28,338 bases of DNA from Thermoproteota archaeon (GCA_013153105.1 JAADFC010000058.1:1-28338); one strand, 5' to 3'; positions 1-7,779 are shown, counted from the first letter of the stretch. Notes: a model not told the origin generated them from the letters alone. Numbers and translations are program-made.

Positions 1-71
1 CTGTCATCGCGGTGTTGCTCGCGTTAAGGGTGTGTATACCTCATCCCCGGGCTGTTGGGTGCAGGCATGGG

Positions 72-86
72 TCCCCCTTTTGTTTA
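72..86 (+). terminator. T-rich possible terminator of an upstream gene
   Basis: A run of C followed by TTTTGTTT lies downstream of the unexplained first 70 bases and before the tRNA promoter. Archaeal transcription commonly ends at T-rich tracts without a hairpin. No coding region is supported in bases 1-110, so the gene it would terminate lies outside the window. Confidence 0.3.
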
Positions 87-110
87 GGCTGCGGCGGCAT
101 GGGCAGCAAG

Positions 111-119
111 GCATATAAG
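111..119 (+). promoter_or_regulatory. TATA box of the initiator tRNA gene
   Basis: The sequence CATATAAG stands out in GC-rich surroundings. About 30 nt downstream of its first T is an ATGG (144-147), the likely start of transcription, followed by a 5' leader of about 28 nt. The same TATA-to-ATGG arrangement occurs at the CAU and Asn tRNA genes in this window. Confidence 0.6.
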
Positions 120-171
120 ACAGTGGCTGCGTGCGGGTGTTTCATGGAGCGTGTGGGTGGCGGGGTAGCCT

Positions 172-248
172 AGCGGGGTAGGGTAGCCTGGTAGCCCGCG
201 GGGCTCATAACCCCGAGGTCGGTGGTTCAAATCCACCCCCCGCTACCA
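172..248 (+). tRNA. Initiator tRNA-Met (CAT)
   Basis: A complete cloverleaf is visible. The acceptor AGCGGGG pairs with CCCCGCT. The D stem is GGGT/GCCC, the anticodon stem CGGGG/CCCCG encloses loop CTCATAA with anticodon CAT, and the T arm is GGTGG-TTCAAAT-CCACC. CCA is encoded at 246-248. The A1-U72 pair (AGCGGGG) and three G-C pairs at the base of the anticodon stem are hallmarks of archaeal initiator tRNA. The 11 bases just before the gene (161-171) repeat CGGGGTAGCCT, which resembles the gene's own 5' end. Confidence 0.95.
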
Positions 249-368
249 CCAGGCACACCACCGCCCGCAGGGGCGGCCCCGCCGCCACCTCCTCCTCGCA
301 CCTCCGGCTGCTCTCAGCGTATCCGGGTACCGCGGGGCGGCGCTGCGCCGGGGCGGCCACGGCTCCTG

Positions 369-376
369 GCTTAATT
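369..376 (+). promoter_or_regulatory. Possible TATA element before the Cys-rich gene
   Basis: CTTAATTG is the only AT-rich stretch in the 206-base gap between the tRNA and the TTG start at 455. The distance to the start, about 80 bases, is long for this genome, so the assignment is tentative. Confidence 0.3.
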
Positions 377-454
377 GTGGTAGCTGCGGCTGCAGTCTCG
401 CCCGCCCCTCCGCGGCCTGGCTGAGGGCGGCCCTGCCTCTGGTGGAGCTGTGGA

Positions 455-1348
455 TTGGCTGGCCCCGCGGCTTCTCGGCGAGTTGTAGGCGTGGCTTGCC
501 GCTGCAGTGGCTGCTCCTGCGAGGAAGGGGTGTACGTGTGGTCGCCGTTGCCGGTCGTTGGTAGGGGATGTAGGAGGCTCGGGGACCTCAACGTCTATCA
601 GTGCGCCTGGGATCCGAGCAGGGTGTTGGAGTCTGTGGTGTTTAGGGTTAGTGTTGAAGGAGTTCGTCCGGGCCTTCGCGAGGTAGTTGTCTCGCTCTCT
701 GTTAGGGCAGGTGTCGAAGGATACGCTGGTGATGTGGACGGTAGTGTGGTGTATAGGTGTAGGGTTGATCCTTGGAGGCCGGTGTGCACGTTTCGGCACC
801 CCCTTCTCCCCTGGTGGGTGCCAGGCGTCCATGTGGAGCTCGGCGGTAAGGGTGAGACACGGCTGGGCCTCGTGGAGGGCCATAGAGGCATCTACCTACT
901 GTACGCCTACAAGCCTGGCAGCTACGTTGTCCAGTACGGCGACGGTGTAGTCGACGTGGTGTACGGGCTTGCAGTTCTGCGGCTTAGCAGCGGCGTATGC
1001 TGTGTAGGCGAGCTGGGGAGGCCGGTCAGGCTCGCCGTTGAGCCCGAGGCTATCCTAAAGAGTAATGTAGTTGTAAGCGTTAGCCCAGAAGCCGTAATAT
1101 GTGTAGCCTGCGGGTACGCCCTGTGTGCAGTTTCGTGCGGCAGCAGGCTGCGCGTAGGCCGCGGACTTGTCTGCGTCCCCGACAGCCTGGACGGAGAATG
1201 TAGGGTGGAGGTTGCAGGCTGCGGGAGACACGAGGTGTATACCTTAGATATTCGGGGCAGGGTTGAGGCTCTCCTCCGCCTAGCCGCTGCTGCCGCTGGC
1301 GAGCTGGCTGAGTTGCTCAAGCACGTACCTGCGTATCTCACCGGCTGA
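455..1348 (+). CDS. Cysteine-rich protein of unknown function
   Basis: I do not recognise this 297-aa protein. It contains 17 cysteines, including a C-x-C-x2-C-x-C cluster at about residues 15-22, a CC pair near 182-183, and a group of four near 216-228. The rest is rich in Val and Gly with alternating hydrophobics, suggesting beta sandwiches, and it ends in an Ala/Leu-rich helix. There is no obvious signal peptide or membrane segment. The TTG start is preceded at a good distance by GGTGGAG (441-447). The 3' end overlaps the convergent pncB gene by 69 bases. Cysteine clusters suggest metal binding or disulfides, but no known motif fits, so no function is assigned. It may be restricted to a narrow archaeal group. 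Confidence 0.6.
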   Translation: MAGPAASRRVVGVACRCSGCSCEEGVYVWSPLPVVGRGCRRLGDLNVYQCAWDPSRVLESVVFRVSVEGVRPGLREVVVSLSVRAGVEGYAGDVDGSVVYRCRVDPWRPVCTFRHPLLPWWVPGVHVELGGKGETRLGLVEGHRGIYLLYAYKPGSYVVQYGDGVVDVVYGLAVLRLSSGVCCVGELGRPVRLAVEPEAILKSNVVVSVSPEAVICVACGYALCAVSCGSRLRVGRGLVCVPDSLDGECRVEVAGCGRHEVYTLDIRGRVEALLRLAAAAAGELAELLKHVPAYLTG

Positions 1349-2470
1349 CGGAAGGTCGACGAGCAGTCTACCGTCCTCCATAACCTTGGAGAGTAGCGGC
1401 CTCGGCTCCTCGCAGCGTAGCCTCTCGGGGCTGCGGCCCCAAGGTGTTATCTCGTCTTCGAGCGGCGGGCACCTGTAGACCTGCTTCATCCCAGGCCACT
1501 TCCCCCTCTTGCTGACGGGGACCCAGGAGCCGCCCCTCTCGATCTCGACTATATCCATGCTAATATCCACCGAGGGCGGGAAGGCTACACTTGTACCAAC
1601 ACCAAACCCGTCCACAACATCGCGTAGCAAGGCGACCTGCTCCTCGTCAAGGCCGCCGCTCACTATTATCTTCACGTTCTTGAACCCGTGCAGGTCCAGT
1701 GTCCACCTCACTTCCTCCACTATCCTCCTCATGTTGCCCCTACGGCTCCCCGGCGTGTCGAGCCTCACCCCATAAAGCCTATCACCGAGCGTCTTAGCTG
1801 CGAGGAGCGCCTCAAACCTCTCATCATAGAAGGTGTCGACGAGAGCTATACGCGGGACATCAGGCTCCACCACCTCGTCGAAGGCCTTCCAAGCCTCTAC
1901 AGGGTCGCCAAACACTATTATCAACGCATGAGGCATCGTGCCCGTAGGCTTTACCCCTATAAAGTCGCTGCTCTCGCTGCCCGCAACGCCGTCTAGACCC
2001 CCTATGTATGCGGCCCGGTCAGCCATCGGGGCTATGGCGGGGTGGAGAGCGCGCAGCCCGAAGAAGAGTACAACCCTATCGCCGGCGGTCAGCTTTATCC
2101 TCGCTGCCTTAGTAGCGATGCTAGTCTCGTGCCTGAGCACACCTAGTAGAGCGGTCTCAAGCTCAGCAAACTCGCAGTAGTCGCCTTCAATAACCATTAT
2201 AGGCTCGACAGGCTTGAAGAGGGTACCCTCCGGCATCGCGTATACGCTCACATTGCGGCCCTCCAGTATGGCGAGAGCCTCCTCTAACCCGGCGAACACG
2301 GCCCACTCGTAGCCCCGGGGCATGCTGTATGCGTGAAACTCAGCTCGGACCCTCGTGCCACACTTCCCTTTGGCCTCGAGTATGCGCCTGGTACGCCGGA
2401 AGTAGATGTCAGTAACATAGCCCTGCTTAATGTCGTCAGCTCCGACAGAGTATATACGCGGCTTCTGCAT
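1280..2470 (-). CDS. pncB: Nicotinate phosphoribosyltransferase
   Basis: This 396-aa protein matches the archaeal NAPRTase family, which makes nicotinate mononucleotide from nicotinate and PRPP in the Preiss-Handler route to NAD. Visible family features are the N-terminal GYVTDIYF segment, the HETSIATKAARI helix, the GSESSDFIGVKPTGTMPHA stretch near the middle, DTF and RLDTPGSRRGN for phosphoribosyl binding, and the SGGLDEEQV and GFGVGTSVAFP barrel strands toward the C terminus. The ATG is preceded by GGAGGGG. It lies 30 bases downstream of the YjbQ-family gene on the same strand and probably shares its transcript. Its C-terminal codons overlap the convergent Cys-rich gene. Confidence 0.92.
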   Translation of the reverse strand: MQKPRIYSVGADDIKQGYVTDIYFRRTRRILEAKGKCGTRVRAEFHAYSMPRGYEWAVFAGLEEALAILEGRNVSVYAMPEGTLFKPVEPIMVIEGDYCEFAELETALLGVLRHETSIATKAARIKLTAGDRVVLFFGLRALHPAIAPMADRAAYIGGLDGVAGSESSDFIGVKPTGTMPHALIIVFGDPVEAWKAFDEVVEPDVPRIALVDTFYDERFEALLAAKTLGDRLYGVRLDTPGSRRGNMRRIVEEVRWTLDLHGFKNVKIIVSGGLDEEQVALLRDVVDGFGVGTSVAFPPSVDISMDIVEIERGGSWVPVSKRGKWPGMKQVYRCPPLEDEITPWGRSPERLRCEEPRPLLSKVMEDGRLLVDLPSAGEIRRYVLEQLSQLASGSSG

Positions 2471-2500
2471 GTTCTACCCCTCCGTGCACGCTATCACGTA

Positions 2501-2911
2501 CTATACGCCCATGACCTCCACGATGACGCGCCTATGCCTGGGGCCGTCAAGCTCTAGGAGAAGTATATTCTGCCATGTGCCTCTCATCATCCTGCCGCCC
2601 CGGAGCGGTATCACTCGCGAAGACCCTATCACGGCCGCAGCTAGATGAGCGTGAGCATTGTTATCTATCATATTATGCCTCCATTGTGCGTCTGGCTTGA
2701 AAAGCTCCTTAACCATATCGACATAGTCGTGGAAAAGGTTAGGCTCAGCCTCGTTAAGCATTATAGCAGCCGTGGCATGGGGCACGTGGACGACGACAAT
2801 ACCGTCACTTACCCCAGAAGATGATACCGCATCCTCGACGAGACCAGTTATGTCCACTACTTCAAACCTGGTCCTTGTAGCAACCGTAAACTCTTTAATG
2901 AATACCTTCAA
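2501..2911 (-). CDS. YjbQ/UPF0047 family protein
   Basis: The 136-aa protein carries the conserved YjbQ pattern: HVPHATAAIMLNEAE, then HNMIDNNAHAHLAAAVIGSS, then GGRMMRGTWQNILLLELDGPR and a final RVIVEVMG. The conserved His and Asp residues of this small trimeric fold are present. Members have been linked to a secondary thiamine-phosphate synthase activity, but the physiological role is unsettled. A GAGGTGAGGGG ribosome binding site precedes the ATG. It is the first gene of a minus-strand pair with pncB, an association with cofactor metabolism that fits but does not prove a role. The promoter region is shared with the divergent thioredoxin gene. Confidence 0.88.
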   Translation of the reverse strand: MKVFIKEFTVATRTRFEVVDITGLVEDAVSSSGVSDGIVVVHVPHATAAIMLNEAEPNLFHDYVDMVKELFKPDAQWRHNMIDNNAHAHLAAAVIGSSRVIPLRGGRMMRGTWQNILLLELDGPRHRRVIVEVMGV

Positions 2912-2955
2912 GACCAGCCGCCCCTCACCTCAGCCCAGGCTCCAGAGCCGTCAAA

Positions 2956-2967
2956 ACACATTATGAA
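2956..2967. promoter_or_regulatory. AT-rich element between divergent yjbQ-like and thioredoxin genes
   Basis: ACATTATGAAG is the only AT-rich block in the 91-base gap between the two divergent starts (2911 minus, 3003 plus). It lies about 45 bases from each start and can be read as a TATA-like element in either orientation, so it may serve both genes. Confidence 0.45.
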
Positions 2968-3002
2968 GCCCCCCGTCCCGCCCGCCTGGCTAGGGGGCGG
3001 GC

Positions 3003-3428
3003 ATGGCAGAGGCAGCGGCCTTGGCCAGGGAGATCGAGAAGCTAGTCTCGAAGAAGATAGAGGCCATAGAAAGAGAAATGGGAGACCCGCTCATATACGC
3101 TGACAAGGATAACTTCGACAAGATACTGTCGGAGTACAAGGTGGTCGTGGTCGAGTTCTCGGCCCCCTGGTGCAACCCCTGCAAAGCCTATACCCCGGTC
3201 TTCAAGAGGGTCGCCCGCCGCCTCGCCGATCCTGCCAAGGGGATAGTATTCGTATACTTGGACACCGACAAGGCTCCCGAGATAGCTGACAGGTACTCAG
3301 TCGAGAATATACCGACAACAATAATATTCGTCAACGGCCACGTGGCTGATGTGATAATAGGCGCGACCCAGGAGTCGAAGCTAGTGGAGCGCGTCAAGAA
3401 CATAGCAAAGGAGGTTATACGCGACTAG
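3003..3428 (+). CDS. Thioredoxin-family protein
   Basis: The 141-aa protein has a typical thioredoxin fold from about residue 32. VVVVEFSAPWCNPCKAYTPVF holds the redox motif WCNPC (active Cys pair near residues 57 and 60). The family cis-proline follows in ENIPTTIIFVNG. A charged N-terminal helix of about 28 residues precedes the fold, longer than in minimal thioredoxins. It probably acts in the cytoplasm as a disulfide reductase or partner of a thioredoxin reductase encoded elsewhere. The ATG is preceded by GGGGGCGGG. It heads a co-directional group with the BtpA-like and MTHFR-like genes, but the 157-base gap leaves operon membership open. Confidence 0.9.
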   Translation: MAEAAALAREIEKLVSKKIEAIEREMGDPLIYADKDNFDKILSEYKVVVVEFSAPWCNPCKAYTPVFKRVARRLADPAKGIVFVYLDTDKAPEIADRYSVENIPTTIIFVNGHVADVIIGATQESKLVERVKNIAKEVIRD

Positions 3429-3585
3429 CCTCCCCCGGGAAGGCTGCGGGGGCTGAGGAGCTGCTGTCCCCGAAGCGAGCCCCGGGGAGGCGATGACGCC
3501 ACCTCCCCCTTTGCCGACCCCTCCACTGTTGGGGGCCGTGATGAGCGAATCCTCGGCGATGCCGAGGCAGCAGGGGGTGGTGGGC

Positions 3586-4419
3586 GTGAGGACAGAGGAT
3601 GGCGCTGAGCCCTCCCGCATGATTCCAAAGCTCGGGTATAAGCCGCTTATAGGTGTGGTTCACCTACCCCCCATAGGTAGGGGTTACCGGTTCGGTGCTA
3701 GCGTTGAGGACTTGGTGGACTACGCTGTCGCTGAGGCGGGCAAGCTGGAGTCCGCGGGGTTTGATGCTGTAATAGTGGAGAACTATGGGGACGCCCCCTT
3801 CGAGGTGGCCTGGGACGACGACTCTCTCACGGTGGCGGTAATGGCTGTGGTTGCTAGGGAGGTCTCGAGGGCTGTCTCGCTGAGGGTCGGCGTTAACATA
3901 TTGAGGAACGATTACCGTTCGCTGGTATCAGCCTACGCGGCGTCGGCAGACTTTGTACGGGTTAACAGCGTGTGTGAGCACCGCTACGCACCCGAGGGCC
4001 TCCTTAGGCCTGCCGCGCCGGCTATTGCTAGCCTGCAGAGGCTTCCCCGTAGGCTTCTCGTGCTAGCCGATATAGGGGTTAAACATAGCTGGGAGGCGTC
4101 TGCGGCTAGCCTGGATGACGTGGCGGTTGAATGCGGTGAGCGCGGCGGCGTTGACGCGGTGATAGTGACAGGAGGGCGGACGGGGATGCCACCCAGCCCC
4201 GGCATGGTGGCCGCAGTCAGGTCATCCACCCGGCTCCCCGTGCTTGTCGGCAGCGGCCTGACAGCTGAGAACCTTGCGGCCTATTATGGGGTTGCAGATG
4301 GCTTTATCGTTGGCAGCTACCTCAAAATGTCCGGCACTGCAAGCCCCATAAACCCAGAGAAGGCCATGCGCCTAGCCTCCAAGCTAAGAGAGATGCGCAG
4401 CCGCGACAGCGGCGTATAG
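3586..4419 (+). CDS. BtpA-family TIM-barrel protein
   Basis: The sequence KPLIGVVHLPPIG followed by FDAVIVENYGDAPF, LRVGVNILRND, ADFVRVNSVCEHRY, VDAVIVTGGRTGMPP and LVGSGLTAENLAAYYGVADGFIVGSYLK is typical of the BtpA/SgcQ family, predicted (beta/alpha)8 barrels. BtpA was named for a photosystem I stability phenotype in cyanobacteria, which cannot be its job here. The archaeal reaction is unknown. The reading frame is open from ATG 3493, but that ATG has GGGGAGG only 2 bases upstream and the extra residues are Pro-rich. GTG 3586 has AGGGGGTGG at good spacing and gives the normal family length (277 aa). ATG 3541 and ATG 3619 are other options. The MTHFR-like gene begins 22 bases downstream. Confidence 0.85.
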   Translation: MRTEDGAEPSRMIPKLGYKPLIGVVHLPPIGRGYRFGASVEDLVDYAVAEAGKLESAGFDAVIVENYGDAPFEVAWDDDSLTVAVMAVVAREVSRAVSLRVGVNILRNDYRSLVSAYAASADFVRVNSVCEHRYAPEGLLRPAAPAIASLQRLPRRLLVLADIGVKHSWEASAASLDDVAVECGERGGVDAVIVTGGRTGMPPSPGMVAAVRSSTRLPVLVGSGLTAENLAAYYGVADGFIVGSYLKMSGTASPINPEKAMRLASKLREMRSRDSGV

Positions 4420-4441
4420 GAGGAGGGCGGCCGCCTGGGGG

Positions 4442-5176
4442 GTGGCGCTGTTGAATCTACGCGTCATAGCAGAGCTTGAGCCTACACGCAACCGGGAGAA
4501 GCTGCTTAAGCGTGTCAAGTTGCTGGCGCCGCATGTCGATGCGATAGATATACCGGAGGTGCCCATGGGGCGGCCTATAGCGTCGGCGCCGGTTGTCGCT
4601 GCGCACCTCAGCGCCCTCTACCCGGGCACATCCTTCATACCTCACATCCGTGTTATAGACGTGAACAGGGTGGGTATGCTCAGCATCCTCGGAGGACTGG
4701 CGGCGGCAGGGGTCGGGGAGGCGGTTCTGCTGCGCGGCGACAGGCCGGTCGAGGGGAGAGTGGTTGAAGATCTGACTGTCGAGGAGGCCGCGAGGCTGGC
4801 GGTGGAGAGGCTGCGCAGGAGGCCCAGCCTAGGCGCAATGCTCAGCATACGCTACCCCCTGCCCGAGATCGAGCGGAGGCTCGAGGCACCCTTCTCCTTC
4901 TACCTAGTCTTGAGGGCGTTCACAAGCTTAGAGAAGCTGAGAGAAGTCAGCAGGGCCGCGCACAGGCTGGGCAAGAAGCTCTACGCCTACCTAATAGTCG
5001 GCGGCAGCAACTACGAGCAGCTACGCAGGATGCTCGGCGACCAGCCCGTCTACCGTCCCCAAGAGGCTGTAGAGGCTGCGGCCGCGCTCGAAGGCGTGGT
5101 GGACGGTGTGCTCGTCTCGAGCCCCGGGAGCCTGGAAACTGTGGTGGAGACTGTGCAGAAGCTCTACCGCCGATAA
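4442..5176 (+). CDS. Methylenetetrahydrofolate reductase-like protein
   Basis: The 244-aa product resembles the MetF/MTHFR flavin TIM barrel. LRVIAELEPTRNREK gives the first strand with the conserved Glu. DAIDIPEVPMGRPIASAPVVAA, FIPHIRVIDVNRVGMLSILGGLAAAGVGEAVLLRGDRP and LGKKLYAYLIVGG follow; the LLRGD segment corresponds to the flavin/folate region. It is shorter than bacterial MetF (about 290-300 aa), as is common for archaeal homologues. It may reduce a methylene-tetrahydropterin to feed methionine synthesis. Whether it binds FAD or another flavin cannot be read from the sequence. The start is GTG, directly after a G-rich stretch. It probably shares a transcript with the BtpA-like gene. 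Confidence 0.78.
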   Translation: MALLNLRVIAELEPTRNREKLLKRVKLLAPHVDAIDIPEVPMGRPIASAPVVAAHLSALYPGTSFIPHIRVIDVNRVGMLSILGGLAAAGVGEAVLLRGDRPVEGRVVEDLTVEEAARLAVERLRRRPSLGAMLSIRYPLPEIERRLEAPFSFYLVLRAFTSLEKLREVSRAAHRLGKKLYAYLIVGGSNYEQLRRMLGDQPVYRPQEAVEAAAALEGVVDGVLVSSPGSLETVVETVQKLYRR

Positions 5177-5186
5177 CCCCACAAGC

Positions 5187-5471
5187 CTACTCCTCCACTG
5201 TACGGGGCGCAACAATGTAGCCCTCCTCGGTCTTCGCGGCGTTGAGCAGGGCCTCCTCCCGGCTAAGCCCCGCCCGCGGCTCGTCCTCGCGGAGCCGCCC
5301 CTCCGCCTCCGCTGCATGGAAGAGCGGCTCAACCCCCTCCACGGGCGCCTCAAGGATACGGTCAACTATACGCCGCGCCTTCTCCAGCCTCGCCCTCAGC
5401 CTCTCCCTCTCCTCCTCGCTGAGCTCTATCCTGGAGAGCCACGCCAGGTGCTCCACGTCTACGCGGTCCAC
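5187..5471 (-). CDS. gatC: Asp/Glu-tRNA amidotransferase subunit C
   Basis: The 94-aa protein reads VDRVDVEHLAWLSRIELSEEE and then a long charged helix, followed by the DEPRAGLSREEALLNA linker typical of GatC. GatC stabilises GatA and the GatCAB complex that converts Glu-tRNA(Gln) and/or Asp-tRNA(Asn) to the amide forms. The frame extends upstream to 5576, but those residues overlap the preceding gene and look unlike the family. GTG 5471 is preceded by GGGAGG at 5-base spacing and gives the normal length. It lies 31 bases behind the MBL-fold gene. No gatA or gatB lies within the window, so the partner subunits must be encoded elsewhere. Confidence 0.88.
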   Translation of the reverse strand: MDRVDVEHLAWLSRIELSEEERERLRARLEKARRIVDRILEAPVEGVEPLFHAAEAEGRLREDEPRAGLSREEALLNAAKTEEGYIVAPRTVEE

Positions 5472-5502
5472 GCTGCCTCCCACGGCTCGCCCCCCGCGCT
5501 TC

Positions 5503-6513
5503 TCAGGGTGCTGCCACAGCCTGAAGCCCCAGCCGCCGCCTCGCATACTCGGCGAAAACCCTCGCGGCGGCGCCACCCCGGGCGGAGTCTACCACAAGCA
5601 GCCGGGGCCTGGCCTCTGCCACGTAGCGCACCAGCTGGTCGAAGTCCGCGTGGTCGCTAAAGGAGACCACAAGGTCGCGCGTGTTCAGCCACCGGTAGGG
5701 CGCCTGGAACTCCCAGCCCGTAAGCTTCACGTTGACGCCCGCGAGCCTCCTGCGGCGGCTCCACTCGGAGAAGCTGCGGAAACGTATCACCCAGCCGCCC
5801 CTCTCGGCCTCGAGAGCCTCCGCGGAGCCCTCCGGGAGCACATCCCCGATACGGTAGCCGTGCTTCTCGAGTACCCTCAGCATCCTATACTTGCGCCTCG
5901 GGGCTACCACCGGCGCGTCAACCCCGTGGCTGCGTAGCAGGAGGAGGACCTCCTCAATCTTACCGTTGTAGGCGTAGATGTTCACCGGCCCCTTCATCAG
6001 GGCGTCGTTGACCAGGTCTGGCAGCAGGTACTCCACCTCGTCCTGCCAGGGCCTCCGCCACTCCGGCATGCCGTAGGTGGCGTCAACCACGAGCACCTCG
6101 GCCCCACGTATGGGCTCGGTGCCGGGTAGCTTGAAGTCGCCCGTGTACCCAAGCAGGAGCCCGTCGATGTCTACCACGACCTGGGCCGAGCCGGGCACGT
6201 GGCGAGCCGGCAGCAGCCGCAGCATAGCATCTCCAATGCGCAGCTTGGCCCCATACGACACGTCCACCCTTCGTGAGGGGTCGACGCGGTAGCCCATAGC
6301 CTCGAGCAGGTCGTGAGTGAGCGGGGTCGCTATATGCAGGGCGAGCCTGCGCAGGCTAGTTGAGAGGCCCCTGGTGTGGTCGTTGTGTATATGCGTCGTT
6401 ACGCGGGCTACAGCGCCGCACCGGTGGCCGTCGACGACTATGTCGGGGCCCAGGCTTATGGCGCCGTTATCGGCCACTGCTACGAGCCTCGCCAGCAGCT
6501 TCTCCGCCGCCAA
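5503..6513 (-). CDS. MBL-fold nuclease-like protein (SNM1/RNA-processing exonuclease type)
   Basis: The 336-aa protein carries metallo-beta-lactamase signatures: THIHNDHTRGL (the HxHxDH metal motif, near residues 40-50), the ARHVPGSAQV His, and the LLLGYTGDFKLPG Asp. After a middle region with VVAPRRKYRML come KLTGWEF and VVSFSDHADFDQLV, the late His motif seen in beta-CASP/SNM1-type nucleases. Archaeal relatives are annotated as exonucleases of the beta-lactamase fold involved in RNA processing. The substrate here is an inference. The start is TTG, with GAGGG 9-14 bases upstream. Its 3' end lies just ahead of gatC, likely in one transcript. Confidence 0.83.
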   Translation of the reverse strand: MAAEKLLARLVAVADNGAISLGPDIVVDGHRCGAVARVTTHIHNDHTRGLSTSLRRLALHIATPLTHDLLEAMGYRVDPSRRVDVSYGAKLRIGDAMLRLLPARHVPGSAQVVVDIDGLLLGYTGDFKLPGTEPIRGAEVLVVDATYGMPEWRRPWQDEVEYLLPDLVNDALMKGPVNIYAYNGKIEEVLLLLRSHGVDAPVVAPRRKYRMLRVLEKHGYRIGDVLPEGSAEALEAERGGWVIRFRSFSEWSRRRRLAGVNVKLTGWEFQAPYRWLNTRDLVVSFSDHADFDQLVRYVAEARPRLLVVDSARGGAAARVFAEYARRRLGLQAVAAP

Positions 6514-6605
6514 GCGGTGGGTTCCCTCGCTGCAGTCTATGGCGGGAGGAGCAGCCGTAGCCTCTCCCTCCAGGGGGCTCGGTTAATGCTTTGAGCCAAC
6601 TCCAG

Positions 6606-6621
6606 GGCGGCATATGCTGCC
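6606..6621. repeat. 16-base near-perfect palindrome
   Basis: GGCGGCATATGCTGCC reads the same on both strands apart from one G-T pair. It sits in the 243-base gap between the divergent MBL-fold gene and the unknown 340-aa gene, 92 bases from the former. It may be an operator; there is no direct evidence. Confidence 0.35.
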
Positions 6622-6707
6622 TCTACGGTATTACAACCCTCGTGTGCCCCCATTTAATTTCCGGGACGTAGCATAGCGCATAGCCGGCAAAGCCGGTGAG
6701 GGCGTAC

Positions 6708-6715
6708 ATTTTTAA
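6708..6715 (+). promoter_or_regulatory. TATA box of the 340-aa unknown gene
   Basis: ATTTTTAAC is the most AT-rich block in the gap and lies about 45 bases before the ATG at 6757. That leaves a short leader containing the GGTGAGGTGGG ribosome binding site. Confidence 0.55.
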
Positions 6716-6756
6716 CTCGGGCCTCCTGGTCTCCAGCTACCTGGTGAGGTGGGAGT

Positions 6757-7779
6757 ATGCTGCTACCGCCTCTGACCCTGGAGGCGAGGGTGCCCCGTCG
6801 CTTCAAGGAGCTTGCCGCAGCTGCGCAGGGCAAGCTTAGCGGGATATCGGGGATAATAGAGTTCTATAAGGATATGCTGGCGGGGGCTGCGAGCCCCGAC
6901 CAGGAGCCCAGGCAGGTCAGCGACATAGTGGGCGGCATTGTGAGGGTTGAGATGCTGGGCGAGAAGTACGTGGCCCTCAAGAACTTCGGCATGAGCGACC
7001 TGCTCTACTATCTCAGGATGATGCAGGCATTCGGCCTGGTAAAGATAGTTGCCAGCAGCGAGGCGCCCAGGAGGCTCAACGACGTAGCCCTGCAGCGCAC
7101 CATACTCGGCGAGACCGTGTTCAAGGCTGCCGACAGGCCGGAGGCCGCCACCATGTTCGGCTTCTACATGGGCATAATATTCGAGACGCCGGCCAGGCAC
7201 ACGCTCTTCGTAGGCCACAACTCTGAGAGCATAATAGACATAGCCCTTAACGAGAAGTTCCGTAGCGCCAACGCCTACAACATGGTGCTGAGCGGCCAGG
7301 TGCTCTTCCGCGCCCACGCCCAGCACATGATAGCCGGCGGCAAGGGCAGGCCCTGGTACGAGCCCTTCAGCGACCTAAGCGGCATAGTAGCCCTGCTGGG
7401 CGCGCTGCAGGCAGCCAAGATAAGGCCGAACCCCGACAAGATACTAGGCATAAGGGTGCTCAGCAAGATCAAGAAGCAGGCCCTCAAGCTTGTCGACCCC
7501 TACGGCGACTACATGCTGCCCAGGGGTACGCTGGTGCTTGAGCTGGACAAGCTGATAAACGAGAGGGAGGAGGACCCGCTTACAGGCCTCAAGTACGAGA
7601 CGCTAGGCGTTGGCATGGCCAAGGATATAACCTGGTTCAAGGGCAAGATACCCAGCAGGGCCTACAACGCCCTGGAGGCTATAGCTAAGGCTGTGAAGGA
7701 GAAGCGCGACGAGATAGCCGCGGAGCTCAAGGAGCTCTACAACCTCACCTTCGGCTTCCGCAAGCAGGAGCAGTCCTAA
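6757..7779 (+). CDS. Conserved-looking protein of unknown function, 340 aa
   Basis: I do not recognise this protein. It is soluble and alpha/beta, with no signal peptide or membrane segment. Possible landmarks are ISGIIEFYKDML near residue 30, NFGMSDLLYYLRMMQAFGLVKIV near 76-98, FGFYMGIIFETPARHTLFVGHNSES near 133-157, HAQHMIAGGKGRPWYEPF near 188-205 and a Lys/Glu-rich helix at the C terminus. No nucleotide-binding or metal motif is clear. A strong TATA box, a very good ribosome binding site (GGTGAGGTGGG) and uniform use of AAG, AGG, GGC and ATA codons suggest high expression. It stands alone between two divergent or tRNA-bearing regions and ends at a structured 3' region. Confidence 0.85.
   Translation: MLLPPLTLEARVPRRFKELAAAAQGKLSGISGIIEFYKDMLAGAASPDQEPRQVSDIVGGIVRVEMLGEKYVALKNFGMSDLLYYLRMMQAFGLVKIVASSEAPRRLNDVALQRTILGETVFKAADRPEAATMFGFYMGIIFETPARHTLFVGHNSESIIDIALNEKFRSANAYNMVLSGQVLFRAHAQHMIAGGKGRPWYEPFSDLSGIVALLGALQAAKIRPNPDKILGIRVLSKIKKQALKLVDPYGDYMLPRGTLVLELDKLINEREEDPLTGLKYETLGVGMAKDITWFKGKIPSRAYNALEAIAKAVKEKRDEIAAELKELYNLTFGFRKQEQS

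Noticed and set aside
1..110. Coding region at the left edge
   Set aside because: No open frame with a start, ribosome binding site or recognisable protein was seen; only a T-rich stretch that could end an upstream transcript.
3493..3585. Longer N terminus for the BtpA-like protein
   Set aside because: Family members begin close to the KPLIGVVHLPP strand. The extra Pro-rich residues are not expected, and the ATG 3493 site has only 2 bases between GGAGG and the codon.
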